The notes under the pieces are model-generated. The model worked only from the letters and a program-made list of their open reading frames with translations, was not told the DNA's origin and searched no databases. A DNA stretch of 64,000 bases. It comes from Methylocella tundrae. GTDB taxonomy: Bacteria > Pseudomonadota > Alphaproteobacteria > Rhizobiales > Beijerinckiaceae. The position numbers and the translations under genes are program-made. This document shows positions 1-10,434 of the stretch, one piece after another (positions within the stretch are counted from its first letter, which is position 1; each line of letters begins with the position of its first letter). The stretch spans positions 62,001 through 126,000 of the forward strand of contig NZ_CABFMQ020000024.1 in assembly GCF_901905185.1 (NCBI RefSeq), in the 5' to 3' direction.

Positions 1-2
1 TG

Positions 3-746
3 AAGGGCGGCTCGCTGATCCTGCCGGGGCCTGGCGAGCTCATTCTTGATCATGACGCCGGGCTCGTCGCCGCCTGGATCGAGAATGACGAAAAATCGCC
101 ATGGCCCGCGACGGAGCCGCAAAAGATCGAGCCGCCGCGAACGGTCTCGCTGGAGGGACAGGCGATGACGCTGGCGCTCGCGCCCACGACGCCGATGCTG
201 CTGAACGCGCGCTCCACCGCGCCGGTGATTCTGGCGCTGAGCCAGAAGGATGCGAAAGGCGATCCCGAATTGTTTCCGGCCGGCGCCGAGTTTCACGCCT
301 ATGTCGAAGCCGGAGAGGCGCGGCTGCGCGTCTATTCGCCCCATGACGGCGCTCTCTCGGGCTCCCTGGAGGTCACCTTGAGCCCGCTTATTCCCATAAA
401 AGAAGGCGTCGGCGAGGCGCGCGCGCTGGCGCCGGGCGGCGCCGCTCTCTTTGTCTTTGACGCGCCGCGCGCGCAAACGATCGGCGTCGGCGTGCGCTCT
501 GATCCAGATAGCGCGAAAGTGCGCCTGCTCGACGCCAATGGCAGAAGTCTGGGGGAAGGCCCGGCGCAATTGCGCCAAATTGAGCCGGGGCGCTATCTGA
601 TCGAAGCGCGCGCGCCGGCGGATGGCCCGGCGCTGGTCGTTCGTCCCGCCCTCGTGGGGCTGACGCCGCCCTCAAACGGACCTCCGCCCGACGTCGCGGA
701 GCATTATCTCGAACTCGTCGGATTAAGGCCCACCCGCGCGCCATGA
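3..746 (+). CDS. Hypothetical protein, 5'-truncated by window edge
   Basis: An open frame runs in from the left edge with no stop codon, so the gene starts outside the window; about 247 residues are visible. The visible protein is rich in Ala, Pro and Gly, with no cysteine and no membrane segment, and reads as beta-rich and probably periplasmic. I recognise no named domain. Its stop codon overlaps an ATG (ATGA at 743-746) just ahead of the alpha-2-macroglobulin gene, so the two are almost certainly co-transcribed and translationally coupled. An envelope-associated partner of the macroglobulin/PBP1C pair is the best inference; the function is unknown. Confidence 0.7.
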   Translation, partial: KGGSLILPGPGELILDHDAGLVAAWIENDEKSPWPATEPQKIEPPRTVSLEGQAMTLALAPTTPMLLNARSTAPVILALSQKDAKGDPELFPAGAEFHAYVEAGEARLRVYSPHDGALSGSLEVTLSPLIPIKEGVGEARALAPGGAALFVFDAPRAQTIGVGVRSDPDSAKVRLLDANGRSLGEGPAQLRQIEPGRYLIEARAPADGPALVVRPALVGLTPPSNGPPPDVAEHYLELVGLRPTRAP

Positions 747-754
747 GGACAATC

Positions 755-3700
755 ATGAAACGTCTGGCTCTCCTTTGCGGCCTCTTCCTCGCGGCGCTGG
801 CGTCAGTTGCTTCAGCCGAGCCCGCGCCGCAGCTTGACGTGCTGCAACGCGCCGATGGCGCGCGCGTCGTGCCCGAGCATTTTTTGCGCAGCTGGGACCC
901 CGTGACGTTCTTTTTCGAAGCCGATATCGGGCCGAAAGAAGGCGGCCCCGAGGATGCGCCGGAGCGTTTTGTTAAAATGACGCCCAATCTGCCCGGGGCG
1001 TGGCAATGGCTCGGCCCGCGCGCCCTGCAGTTTCGCCCGGCGGACGCGTGGCGTCCGCTCCAGCCTGTGGAAATCGAGGCGGCGCCTGACGCCGGGACGT
1101 TTCATGCGCGTCTGATCCCTTTGCTGCCGGAGCCGGTCTCGACGAGCCCCGATGAGCGCGCCGACCCGATCGCCGATCTCGATCATATCATCCTGACCTT
1201 CGCCGGTCCCCTTGATGTCGAGGCGCTGGCGAGATTGCTTGCGATCGAGATCCGCCCTTCGCCCGGCCTGTCTGGAGCTGGTGGTCAATTTCTGACGGCG
1301 CAGGATTTCACGATTTTGCCCCTGCAGCGCAGCAAAGGTGAGGCTGGTCAATCCTATCTCGTCCAGCTGAAAAACAGCATTCCGGATGGCCGCGTCGCGA
1401 TCTTGCGCCTCAAACTCTCCAACGAGCCGGGGCTCGACGAGCCGACCTTCGAGCTTCGCCTGGCGAGCGCCGTTCCATTCGTCGCGACAGGGGCGGATTG
1501 CGGGCGCGGCCTTGAACGCTCCAATCTCGAAGGCCTGCTGCGCTGTTCGCCTTCCGAGTCGAACGGCGACGAGACGCAGTCGAAAGCGGCGCAACGCAGC
1601 CTTGTGGTCGCATTCTCGCAGAAGCCGGAGGCGCTCGACATCACAAAGGCTCGCGACGCGCTGCGGATTTCGCCGCCCGTCGATCGTTTCAGCGTCGAAG
1701 CGGATGGACCGCATCTGCGCCTCTCCGGCCGGTTTCTGGCCGACACGATTTACGAGCTGCGTATCGCGCCCGGAAGCCTCAACGATGATCGCAAGCGTCC
1801 TCTCGAGGGACCGCCTTTCCTGCAGCGTTTCGCCTTCGCGGCGGAGCAGCCGAATCTCGCTTTCGACGCGCGGCAGGGAATCGTCGAGCGCTTCGGACCG
1901 CAGCTCATTCCGATGCGCGGCTCCGGCTTCGACAAGGTCGATCTGCGCATCTACGCGATCGATCCGCTTTCTCGCGATTTCTGGCCCTTTCCCGCCGATG
2001 GCGTCACCAGCGATGACGCGGCGGAGCCGCCGCTTCCAGGCAATGCGCCCGGCAAATGGAGCGATGACAAGGACGCAGACGCCGCGGCCATTGCGGCGCG
2101 GATCGGCGCCCTTGGATCACCGGCCGTTTCGGAGCTCCGGGCTCTGCCGATCCAAAGAGGGGGCGGCAGAGCGGAGTTCGGCCTCGATCTCCAGCCGCTC
2201 TTCGCCAAAATCAAGGGCGTGGGCGAAGCCGGCGCCTACCTTGTCGGCATGCGTCCGCTGACAGGCGGCAAGCGCAGCTGGATGCGCGTCGAGGTCACGG
2301 ATTTGAGCCTCAGCGCCGTCGAGGAGCCAGATCGCGTACGTTTCTTCGTCACTTCGCTTTCGACCGCGAAGCCCGTGGAAGGCGCCGAAATCCGTCTCGA
2401 AGGGCTGCGCGACGATAAATATGTCTCCCTTGTCGCGGGACGCACCGATAAGGACGGCGCCTTCACATGGGACCTCGCCAAAAGGGTCGAGGCGCGCATC
2501 AGGCGCATCTTCGTCGCCAAAGGGCTGGACGTGCTGGCGCTCGATCCTGAAAACGGTCCTGCGCAATATGCGCGGGAGAATTGGACGAGGCCCGAGGAGC
2601 CGTGGCTCGCCTGGACGGTCGATCCCGCCGTCGTCCGCGATGAGCCGTCGCGCATCCTTTGCCATCTGTTCACCGAGCGCCCGATCTACCGGCCCGAGGA
2701 GCCGGTCCATATCAAGGGCTATGTGCGCGGCTACAAAGGCGGAGCGCTCAGTCTTGCAAATGGCGGGGGGACGCTGGTCGTAACGGGACCTGGCGGCCAG
2801 GAATGGCGCCTGCCGGTCAAGATTGACGAGGCCGGCAGTGTCTATCAGAAATTCGATGCGCCAACGCCAGCGACTGGCGACTATTCCGTCAGATTTGAGC
2901 CGGACGCGGCCGAGCCGAAAGCCAAAGGCGCCGAGGCGGACGATGATGGCGACGCCGCGACTTCGAACGATGCTCAAACCTCCTGCGGCGATTTTCCGTT
3001 CAAGAAGGAAGCCTATCGGCTGCCGACCTTCGAGGTTCTGCTCAATGCGCCGCAAACGGTCGCGCTTGACGGCGAGTTTTCGGTCGATGTCATAGCGCGC
3101 TATTTCGCCGGCGGCCTCGTCGCCGGTCGGCCGATCAAATGGCGCGCCAGCCAGTTTCCTTATGCCTGGACTCCGCCTGGCCGCGATGGCTGGTTCTTCT
3201 CGACCGATGCGCGCTTTTCGAGCGAGGGCAAGTTCAAATCGACGCCCGTGCTCGAACGCGACGGGACGCTCGATTCCGGCGGAGCGGCGAAAATCAATTT
3301 CGATCCGTCCGCCGAGCCGACCGCGCAGCCGCGCCGCTATCAGATCGAGGCGACCGTTACCGGCGAAGACGACGTTGAGGTGCGCAATCTCGTGTCCGTC
3401 ATCGCGCTGCCGCCCTTCGTGCTTGGCGTCAAGACGCCGCGCTATCAGCCAAAACCCGGCCCGATCGATGCGCAGATTCTCGCGGTGGACGCCAAGGGAG
3501 CGCCGGTCGAAGGGCTGGAGATGACCGCTCGTCTTGTCAAACGCAACTGGACATCGACCCTGCAAGCGAGCGATTTCAGCCAGGGCGCCGCGAAATATGT
3601 GACGCAAATCATCGACGAGACGCTTGCCGAGCAAAAGATCAGGAGCGCGAAGGACGCGCAAAAGCTCGCCTTTGAGGCAAAAGACGCCGGCGTCTATCTC

Positions 3701-6556
3701 GTCGAACTGGAAGCTGCCGACAAGACGGGAAGACGACAGCAGGTCAGCGTCGATTTCTTCGTCGGCGGCGACACCCCCGTCACCTTCGCGCGCGCGCCGG
3801 CGCAAACAGCGGAAGTCACGACCGACAAAGAGGCCTATGCGCCCGGCGAGGCGGCGACGTTGATCGTGCAGAGCCCCTTCCAGAACGCCCGCGCGCTCGC
3901 CATCGTCGAAGACCCAAGCGGACATTTCGGCGCCGACTGGGTCGAGATAAGCAATGGATTCGGGCGTTATCAAGTGCCGCTGGCGGTCCGGGACATGCCA
4001 AAGCTCGCCGTCCATTTCCTCATCATGCGCGGGCGCCTGCCAAACGCCGATAGCGATCCAAGCGCGCCCTTCGATCAGGGCAAGCCAATCACCATCGCGG
4101 CGACGAAACGGATCACGGTGACGCCGGTCAAAAATATCGTCACCGTTTCTCTCGATTATCCGCAAAAGGCGCGTCCGGCGCAGGAAGTCGAGGTGACATT
4201 GAAGCTGACCGATGATCTTGGCAAGCCGATCGCGGGGGAAGCGACGTTCTGGATGGTCGATCAGGCGGTGCTCTCGCTCGCCAAGGAGCGCCCGCTCGAT
4301 CCGTTGCAGAACTTCATCGTCGAGCGGGAAACTACAATGGCTGCGCGTGACACGCGCAACATGGCTTTCGGGATCATACCGCTGGAGGAAACGCCCGGCG
4401 GCGATGCGGGGCTCGACGAATGGGGCGCGGACAACAACGTCTCCGTGCGCAAGAATTTCACGCCCGTGCCGATCTATCTGCCGAAGGTGATCGTCGGCGC
4501 GGACGGCATTGCGAAGATCAAGGTCAAGCTGCCGGATTCCCTGACCATCTTCAAACTGCGCGCGAAAGCGGTCAGCGGAGCCGAGCGCTTCGGCTTTGCG
4601 ACAGGGGAGATGCTGATCCGTCAGGATCTCGTCGCGCAGCCCGCGCTGCCGCGCTTCGTGCGCAATGGCGATTCCTTCGATGCTGAATTATTTGGCCGGA
4701 TCGTTGAGGGTCCGTCGGGAACAGGCCGCGCGAGCCTCAAAGCCGAAGGATTGAAGCTTGCAGGTCCGGCTGAACAAAGTTTCGCATGGGAGCCAAATCG
4801 CCCGGCGCGCATAGACTTTCCAGTGTCGGTCGCGGACGCCGCCCCCGGCAAAGTCAGCGTGAAATTACGCTTCACGCTCCAACGCGACGCTGACCAGGCG
4901 CGTGACGCCGTCGAGATCGACCTGCCGCTGATGTCTGACCGCCAACGGGTGACCCGGCACGAGATTTTCGACGTCGCGGCAGGCGCCATCGTCAGCCTGC
5001 CCAGCGTCACAGCGAGCCTTCGCGCCGGATCCCTGCAACGCGCCGTCACCATCGCCGCGGACCCGACCCTGGTGCGCCTGATCGCGGGCTTGAACTATCT
5101 CGTCGAATATCCTTACGGCTGTACCGAGCAGCGTATTTCACTGGCCTCCGCGGCGCTCGCTTTGAAGCCTTTCGGCGCGGTGCTCGCGGCGTCGGATCTC
5201 GATAGGCGACTTTCCGATGATGTGCATAATACTATTATCGCGATTTCTCAAAGCATCGACCCTGACGGCCTCGTCGCCTTCTGGCCTCGCGCGCGCGGAA
5301 ACGTCTCGCTTACCGCTTGGGCCTATGGCTTTCTCATCGCCGCGCAAAAAGCCGGCGAGCCTGTTGACAAGGCGTTGAGCGAGCGTCTCGCCACCGTATT
5401 GAAGCTGTCGCTCAGATCGGATTATGCGCGCCTCATCGATGGCGAGGAACTGCGCGAGAGGGTGGAGGCGCTGACGGCGCTCGCCGAAGGCGGCCAGCTT
5501 GATGCGGCCTATGCCGCGGAGCTCAGCCGGCGCGCCGCCTCCATGCCGAACGTGACATTGGCGCAGATGACCGCGGTCGCGGCGAGGCTTCCGGGAGATG
5601 ACCGGCGCATTATGGGCGCGTTGCTGCAGGATATGTGGAGCCGCGTGCAGATTCTCGCGCGCAACGGCAAGCAGGTTTACGCCGGTCAGGCCGCCGACGA
5701 TGGCGATCCCGGGATCTTGCCATCGGAAGCGCGCAGCCTTGCCGAAATGACGCGAGCGGCGGCGCTTGCGGCGCCGGAGGATCCGCGCTCACGCGTGTTG
5801 CGGGATGGCTTGATCCATCTCGGCGAGGGCGACGGCTGGGGCAGCACCAACGCCAATTCGGCCGCTGTGCGCGCGCTCGCCGCCGCGTGGAAACGTCCCG
5901 GCGCAGAGATTCCGGTCAGCGTCGTCGAGGGCGCGGCGACGGAGCGGCTCGTGCTCGCGGCCGACGCGCCGGTTGGCCGCGTCACGATCAGTGGCGCTGG
6001 CGAAGTTCAAATCGAGAATGGCGGCGGCGCCCCGGCGGTTGTGCTCGCCGACGCCGCCTATCTGCCGGCGGAGCCCGGATATCTTGCGCAGGCGTCCTCG
6101 CAAGGCTTTGTCGTAACACGCAAATCTTATCGCGTGCCGGCGGACGGAGCGCCGCTCGAAGCGATCGCGCCGGACCAGGACGGAGCGCTGCGCCTGAAGC
6201 GCGGCGACATCGTCGAAGAGATCGTCGAACTGGTCAACCCGCAAGACCGCGTGCATGTTGCCATTTCATTGCCGCTCGCAGCTGGGCTCGACCCGCTCAA
6301 TCCCAACCTTGCGACAGCGCCCCGCGAGGCGGCGCCATCTTTGGACCCGACGCTCGCGCCGGCATGGACCGCCTTCAACGACGATAAGGTGTTCTATGCC
6401 TATGACACGCTGCCGAAGGGCAATTATCGCTTCGCATTCCGCGCCAAGGCGATCGTCGCCGGCTCCTTCACACAGCCGCCGGGCGAGGCCGAAACCATGT
6501 ATCAGGCAGGGATCTATGGCGCCAGCGCCGGCCGACGCATCATCATCGCCAGATAG
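755..6556 (+). CDS. Bacterial alpha-2-macroglobulin family protein (YfhM-like)
   Basis: A 1933-residue secreted protein. The N-terminus has a basic start, a hydrophobic stretch and an Ala-Ser-Ala cleavage site, consistent with a signal peptide. MG-type beta domains fill the body. The thioester motif YGCTEQ is intact (Cys about residue 1456), followed by the helical thioester domain and a C-terminal receptor-like beta region. Family members are thought to trap proteases that reach the periplasm and to work with PBP1C in envelope repair; the next gene is indeed pbpC, overlapping by about 40 bases. I chose the ATG at 755 because AGGA lies 5 bases upstream and it gives a clean signal peptide. The in-frame ATG at 743, which overlaps the upstream stop, is the alternative. 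Confidence 0.93.
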   Translation: MKRLALLCGLFLAALASVASAEPAPQLDVLQRADGARVVPEHFLRSWDPVTFFFEADIGPKEGGPEDAPERFVKMTPNLPGAWQWLGPRALQFRPADAWRPLQPVEIEAAPDAGTFHARLIPLLPEPVSTSPDERADPIADLDHIILTFAGPLDVEALARLLAIEIRPSPGLSGAGGQFLTAQDFTILPLQRSKGEAGQSYLVQLKNSIPDGRVAILRLKLSNEPGLDEPTFELRLASAVPFVATGADCGRGLERSNLEGLLRCSPSESNGDETQSKAAQRSLVVAFSQKPEALDITKARDALRISPPVDRFSVEADGPHLRLSGRFLADTIYELRIAPGSLNDDRKRPLEGPPFLQRFAFAAEQPNLAFDARQGIVERFGPQLIPMRGSGFDKVDLRIYAIDPLSRDFWPFPADGVTSDDAAEPPLPGNAPGKWSDDKDADAAAIAARIGALGSPAVSELRALPIQRGGGRAEFGLDLQPLFAKIKGVGEAGAYLVGMRPLTGGKRSWMRVEVTDLSLSAVEEPDRVRFFVTSLSTAKPVEGAEIRLEGLRDDKYVSLVAGRTDKDGAFTWDLAKRVEARIRRIFVAKGLDVLALDPENGPAQYARENWTRPEEPWLAWTVDPAVVRDEPSRILCHLFTERPIYRPEEPVHIKGYVRGYKGGALSLANGGGTLVVTGPGGQEWRLPVKIDEAGSVYQKFDAPTPATGDYSVRFEPDAAEPKAKGAEADDDGDAATSNDAQTSCGDFPFKKEAYRLPTFEVLLNAPQTVALDGEFSVDVIARYFAGGLVAGRPIKWRASQFPYAWTPPGRDGWFFSTDARFSSEGKFKSTPVLERDGTLDSGGAAKINFDPSAEPTAQPRRYQIEATVTGEDDVEVRNLVSVIALPPFVLGVKTPRYQPKPGPIDAQILAVDAKGAPVEGLEMTARLVKRNWTSTLQASDFSQGAAKYVTQIIDETLAEQKIRSAKDAQKLAFEAKDAGVYLVELEAADKTGRRQQVSVDFFVGGDTPVTFARAPAQTAEVTTDKEAYAPGEAATLIVQSPFQNARALAIVEDPSGHFGADWVEISNGFGRYQVPLAVRDMPKLAVHFLIMRGRLPNADSDPSAPFDQGKPITIAATKRITVTPVKNIVTVSLDYPQKARPAQEVEVTLKLTDDLGKPIAGEATFWMVDQAVLSLAKERPLDPLQNFIVERETTMAARDTRNMAFGIIPLEETPGGDAGLDEWGADNNVSVRKNFTPVPIYLPKVIVGADGIAKIKVKLPDSLTIFKLRAKAVSGAERFGFATGEMLIRQDLVAQPALPRFVRNGDSFDAELFGRIVEGPSGTGRASLKAEGLKLAGPAEQSFAWEPNRPARIDFPVSVADAAPGKVSVKLRFTLQRDADQARDAVEIDLPLMSDRQRVTRHEIFDVAAGAIVSLPSVTASLRAGSLQRAVTIAADPTLVRLIAGLNYLVEYPYGCTEQRISLASAALALKPFGAVLAASDLDRRLSDDVHNTIIAISQSIDPDGLVAFWPRARGNVSLTAWAYGFLIAAQKAGEPVDKALSERLATVLKLSLRSDYARLIDGEELRERVEALTALAEGGQLDAAYAAELSRRAASMPNVTLAQMTAVAARLPGDDRRIMGALLQDMWSRVQILARNGKQVYAGQAADDGDPGILPSEARSLAEMTRAAALAAPEDPRSRVLRDGLIHLGEGDGWGSTNANSAAVRALAAAWKRPGAEIPVSVVEGAATERLVLAADAPVGRVTISGAGEVQIENGGGAPAVVLADAAYLPAEPGYLAQASSQGFVVTRKSYRVPADGAPLEAIAPDQDGALRLKRGDIVEEIVELVNPQDRVHVAISLPLAAGLDPLNPNLATAPREAAPSLDPTLAPAWTAFNDDKVFYAYDTLPKGNYRFAFRAKAIVAGSFTQPPGEAETMYQAGIYGASAGRRIIIAR

Positions 6557-8867
6557 ACCGCAAGGGCGACGCTGGCGCCGATCCGTCGCGATCGCAGCGG
6601 GCGTTGCGCTGATCGCGCAGGCGGGTCTTTTTGGGCAACACATCGAGCGGCGGGCCAATCTGATCGCGCCGCCGCCGACGCGAATTCTTTACGATCGGCA
6701 TGGCGCTTTCATCGCCCAGATCGGGGAGGAATCCGTCAGCGGCAACGCAGCCGGGCGCCATATTGATTACGGCTTCTGGCCCTTGGAGAACCCGCCTGAT
6801 CGCATCGTTCGGGCAACGCTCGCCCTCGAGGACCGGCGCTTTGCACAGCATCCCGGCGTCGATCCGATCGCCGTGCTGCGAGCCCTGTGGCGACGCTTTG
6901 AAAAAGGCGACCGCTCCGGCGCGTCGACGATCGCCATGCAGGTCGCGCGCATGCAGGAGCCGGCGCCGCGCACACTCTACTCCAAAGTCAGCGAGGCGGC
7001 GACCGCGCTCGCTTTGACGTTGCGTTATGGACGCGAGGCGATGCTCGCCCAATATCTGCGGCTTGCGCCTTATGGCAATGGCAGCCACGGCATCGCCCAT
7101 GCGGCGCGGTTCTATTTCGACAAACCGGCGCAAGATCTCAGCTGGGCCGAGATCGCGCTCTTGTCCAGCGTGCCGCAATCGCCGACGCGTCTCAATCCGC
7201 TTCGGCCTTTGGGCCTTGCGCGTGCAATCCGGCGCGGCCAGCGCGCACTTGATGAACTCGGACGGCAAGGCGTCATCAGCAGCGCTGAACTCTCGCTTGC
7301 GCATCGCCAGCTCGCCGCACTTGAGCCGCAGCCCGCGCCGCGGCGCCCGGATGCTCTCCATGTTGTTTTACGCTATGAAAATCTATTGAAACGGGAAGCT
7401 TCAGCCGGTTCGGCGGAGCTGCGCCCTCGCGCGACAATCGATCTCGATCTACAGCGGCGGGTGACGGCGCTCGCGCGGCGCTATCTCGCAATCTGGCGCA
7501 GTCAGGGGGCGGGGCAGGTCGCCGTCATGGTCGTCGAACGCGAGACAGGCGCCGTCGTCGCCGCGCTCGGCTCCAATGATTATGGCGGCGGCGACGCCGG
7601 CGCGCTGGACTTCACCAAGGCTCAGCGCTCGCCTGGCAGCGCGCTCAAACCCTTCATCTATGCCTTAGCGCTGGATCGCGGCGTGATCAGGCCAAGCGAC
7701 ATCCTTGCCGATCTGCCTGAAGGCGCGTCCGGCATTAACAACGCCGACGGTCATTTTCTCGGGCCCATGCTGCCGCGTCAGGCGCTGGCGAACTCACGCA
7801 ATGTTCCAGCGATCAATCTCATCCGCAGTATTGGACTTGAGACCAGCTTCCGTTTCCTGCGCGGTCTCGGCCTTCACGACGTCGATGCGCCGGCCGACAG
7901 TTTCGGCGCATCCATGGCGATTGGCTCGCTGCCCACGACGCTGGAGCGGCTGGTGCACGCCTATGGCGCTTTGGCGAATGATGGCGTGCTACGCGATCTC
8001 GTGTGGTTCGAGGGAAGCCAAACGCCCCCATCGACCCGCGCAATGTCGATGGACGCGGCCCGCCTCGTCACCTCATTTCTCTCGGACCCAAACGCCCGTC
8101 TGCCTAGCTTTCCACGCTATGGTCCGCTCGAATATCCTTTTCCCGTGGCGATCAAGACCGGCACATCGCAAGGCTATCGCGACGCCGTCACCATCGCCTG
8201 GTCGCCGCAATATCTCATCGGCGTGTGGCTCGGGCGCGCCGACGCCGGGACGATGACGCGGCTCAGCGGCGCAAGCTCCGCCGCGCGGCTCGCTCATGCC
8301 ATCCTCCTCCAACTGCACAAGACACGTGCGGGCGATCTTGACGATTCGGGCTTTGCGCCGCCGCCCGGCCGCGCGCCGGTCGAGCTGTGTCTGTTCGGCG
8401 GCAGGCGCAGTCTTGGCGCGGCGCGCGGCGGTTGCGGACAGACGCTGACGGAATGGCTGCGGCCTGAGGAGATCCCGCCCGAAGAAGAAATCGTCGAATC
8501 CCCAGGGGGCCCGTCCCGGCTCAGGATTCCGGCTTCACAGCGGGCATGGGCGCTCGCCGCCGGCTATCGAGTCGCCGACGAAGGTCCGATGGGCGAGGAG
8601 GGCCGCCTGTCGATCGTGTCGCCGGAAAACAATAGCCGGATCTGGCGCAACCCCGATGCGCCGGCGGCGCTTTCGCGCATCGCGCTCAAGGCCGTGGTCG
8701 AGCCGAGGTCAGCCGAGGTTGTGTGGTATGTCGATGGCGAACCTTTCGCCACCGCTGACCCCGACAAACCGGTGTTTTGGCCGCTGCAAAAGGGCGCGCA
8801 TCAGTTTCAGCTGCGGCTGCCCCTGCAACCTGGCAGGTCAAAAACCGTGCGCATCACCGTCGAATAG
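6516..8867 (+). CDS. pbpC: Penicillin-binding protein 1C (bifunctional transglycosylase/transpeptidase)
   Basis: A 783-residue class A penicillin-binding protein that polymerises and may cross-link peptidoglycan on the periplasmic face of the inner membrane. A single membrane anchor lies near residues 22-38. The GT51 transglycosylase domain follows, with Glu105 in the EDRRF..H motif and the GAST..MQ signature. The transpeptidase domain has Ser375 in SALK, an SRN motif and Lys547 in KTGTS. The C-terminal about 90 residues match the PBP1C-specific beta domain. The open frame extends back to 6255 inside the macroglobulin gene, but the ATG at 6516 gives a sensible short cytoplasmic tail. Pairing with alpha-2-macroglobulin is the conserved yfhM-pbpC arrangement. 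Confidence 0.93.
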   Translation: MAPAPADASSSPDRPQGRRWRRSVAIAAGVALIAQAGLFGQHIERRANLIAPPPTRILYDRHGAFIAQIGEESVSGNAAGRHIDYGFWPLENPPDRIVRATLALEDRRFAQHPGVDPIAVLRALWRRFEKGDRSGASTIAMQVARMQEPAPRTLYSKVSEAATALALTLRYGREAMLAQYLRLAPYGNGSHGIAHAARFYFDKPAQDLSWAEIALLSSVPQSPTRLNPLRPLGLARAIRRGQRALDELGRQGVISSAELSLAHRQLAALEPQPAPRRPDALHVVLRYENLLKREASAGSAELRPRATIDLDLQRRVTALARRYLAIWRSQGAGQVAVMVVERETGAVVAALGSNDYGGGDAGALDFTKAQRSPGSALKPFIYALALDRGVIRPSDILADLPEGASGINNADGHFLGPMLPRQALANSRNVPAINLIRSIGLETSFRFLRGLGLHDVDAPADSFGASMAIGSLPTTLERLVHAYGALANDGVLRDLVWFEGSQTPPSTRAMSMDAARLVTSFLSDPNARLPSFPRYGPLEYPFPVAIKTGTSQGYRDAVTIAWSPQYLIGVWLGRADAGTMTRLSGASSAARLAHAILLQLHKTRAGDLDDSGFAPPPGRAPVELCLFGGRRSLGAARGGCGQTLTEWLRPEEIPPEEEIVESPGGPSRLRIPASQRAWALAAGYRVADEGPMGEEGRLSIVSPENNSRIWRNPDAPAALSRIALKAVVEPRSAEVVWYVDGEPFATADPDKPVFWPLQKGAHQFQLRLPLQPGRSKTVRITVE

Positions 8868-8897
8868 ATCATCGCGCCAATCAATGGATCGACAACC

Positions 8898-10337
8898 ATG
8901 GACCAGGAATCTTCTCTATCGGCGCGCAACGACAAGGAGACTTTTCTCGCCGCCACCGCGCTGCGTTTCGCTGCATGGTCGGAGCGATGGTTCCCTGACG
9001 CTTTCGTATTCGCCGCCATCGCAGTCATCGTGGTTGCGATCGCGGCGATGGTCAACGGCGCGCCCTTTCATCTCGTCGCAAGATCCTTCGGCGATGGATT
9101 CTGGAGCCTCATTCCTTTCACAATGCAGCAGGTGATGGTGGCGATCAGCGGCTACATAATCGCAAGCTCGCCGCCGGCGGCGCGTCTCATTGACAAAATC
9201 GCGAGCCTGCCGCGGAGCGGTCGCAGCGCCATCGCCTTCATCGCCATCGTGACGATGCTGCTTTCCTTGATCAACTGGGCGCTGAGCCTGATCTTCGGAG
9301 GCTTGCTGGCGCGCGCAATGGCGCAGCGCGCCGACCTCGAAATGGACTATCGCGCAGCTGGCGCGGCGGCCTATCTCGGCCTTGGTTGCACATGGGCTCT
9401 GGGGCTCAGCTCATCAGCCGCGCAATTGCAGGCCAACGCCGAGGCGATGCCGAAATCCTTACTACAGATTACGGGCGTCATTCCATTCAAGCAGACGATT
9501 TTTCTGTGGCAGTCAGGCGCGATGCTCGGGGTGCTGATGATCCTTTCGGCCTTGATCGCTTTTTGGTCTGCGCCGTCCGGAAAGCGCGCGGTGACTGCGG
9601 CGATGATGGGCGTCGACGTCACGACCAGAGTGGCGCCGCTTCCCCCGCGCGAGAGGCCCGGCGAATGGCTGGAATATAGTCCGCTGCTGACGCTTCTTTT
9701 GTTTTCGCTAGGGGCCGGTTGGCTGGCGCAGGAGTTTGCCGCGAAAGACCCGGTCCTGGCGATCTCCAATCTCAACACCTATAATTTTGCATTGCTCATG
9801 TTGGGGCTATTACTGCATTGGCGCCCGAAGAGCTTTCTCAACGCGGCGGCGAAGGCTGTTCCGGCGACGGTCGGCATATTGATGCAATTTCCCCTCTATG
9901 GCGGCGTCACGGCGATCATGACGGCCGCCGCCGGAAGCCACGAACATTCGCTCGCGCTGCGGCTTGCTGAATTCTTCGCCAGCATCAACACGAAAGAGAC
10001 ATTCCCTGTGGTCATGGGACTATACTCGGCCGCGCTCGGTTTCTTCATTCCATCAGGCGGCGGCAAATGGGTGCTGGAGGCGCCCTATGTCATGCAGGCC
10101 GCGAATGAACTCAAGGTTCATCTAGGCTGGGCCGTGCAGATCTATAATTCAGCGGAGGCGTTGCCAAATCTGATTAACCCTTTTTTCATGTTGCCGCTGC
10201 TTGGCGTGCTGGGCGTCAAGGCCCGTGACGTCGTCGGCTTCACAGCGTTGCAGTTGACGTTTCATTTGCCGATCGTGCTCTTTTTGCTCTGGGCGCTCGC
10301 GGGCACGCTGGCCTATGCGCCGCCGGTCATTCCCTAG
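8898..10337 (+). CDS. AtoE-family short-chain fatty acid transporter
   Basis: A 479-residue polytopic inner-membrane protein with about ten to twelve hydrophobic segments. Family signatures are visible: a WSERWFPD stretch at the N-terminus, GFWSLIPFTMQ near residue 70, an INWALSL segment, and a conserved IPSGGGKW motif near residue 390. The family carries acetoacetate or butyrate-type short-chain acids across the inner membrane. It begins 31 bases after pbpC on the same strand and could be read through from that unit, but nothing in its function ties it there. The exact substrate cannot be read from the sequence. There is no strong ribosome-binding site ahead of the ATG. Confidence 0.85.
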   Translation: MDQESSLSARNDKETFLAATALRFAAWSERWFPDAFVFAAIAVIVVAIAAMVNGAPFHLVARSFGDGFWSLIPFTMQQVMVAISGYIIASSPPAARLIDKIASLPRSGRSAIAFIAIVTMLLSLINWALSLIFGGLLARAMAQRADLEMDYRAAGAAAYLGLGCTWALGLSSSAAQLQANAEAMPKSLLQITGVIPFKQTIFLWQSGAMLGVLMILSALIAFWSAPSGKRAVTAAMMGVDVTTRVAPLPPRERPGEWLEYSPLLTLLLFSLGAGWLAQEFAAKDPVLAISNLNTYNFALLMLGLLLHWRPKSFLNAAAKAVPATVGILMQFPLYGGVTAIMTAAAGSHEHSLALRLAEFFASINTKETFPVVMGLYSAALGFFIPSGGGKWVLEAPYVMQAANELKVHLGWAVQIYNSAEALPNLINPFFMLPLLGVLGVKARDVVGFTALQLTFHLPIVLFLLWALAGTLAYAPPVIP

Positions 10338-10343
10338 CGCATT

Positions 10344-10363
10344 GGGCCTCTGAGGGGCCCTTT
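10344..10363 (+). terminator. Weak candidate terminator after the AtoE gene
   Basis: Seven bases after the stop codon, GGGCC and GGCCC can pair around a 7-base loop, followed by only TTT. The stem is short and the T-run poor, so termination here is uncertain. Confidence 0.3.
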
Positions 10364-10434
10364 ACCGCGCGTTGCGGGTCGCGTTAACTGCCGGAAAAGG
10401 CGGCGCCCCAAGGCGCGATATTTGGAGGTTTATT

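Noticed and set aside
2117..4165. Long open frame (682 codons) antisense to the alpha-2-macroglobulin gene
   Set aside because: Arg/Asp-rich translation with no family resemblance; a shadow of the GC-rich codon pattern of the true gene.
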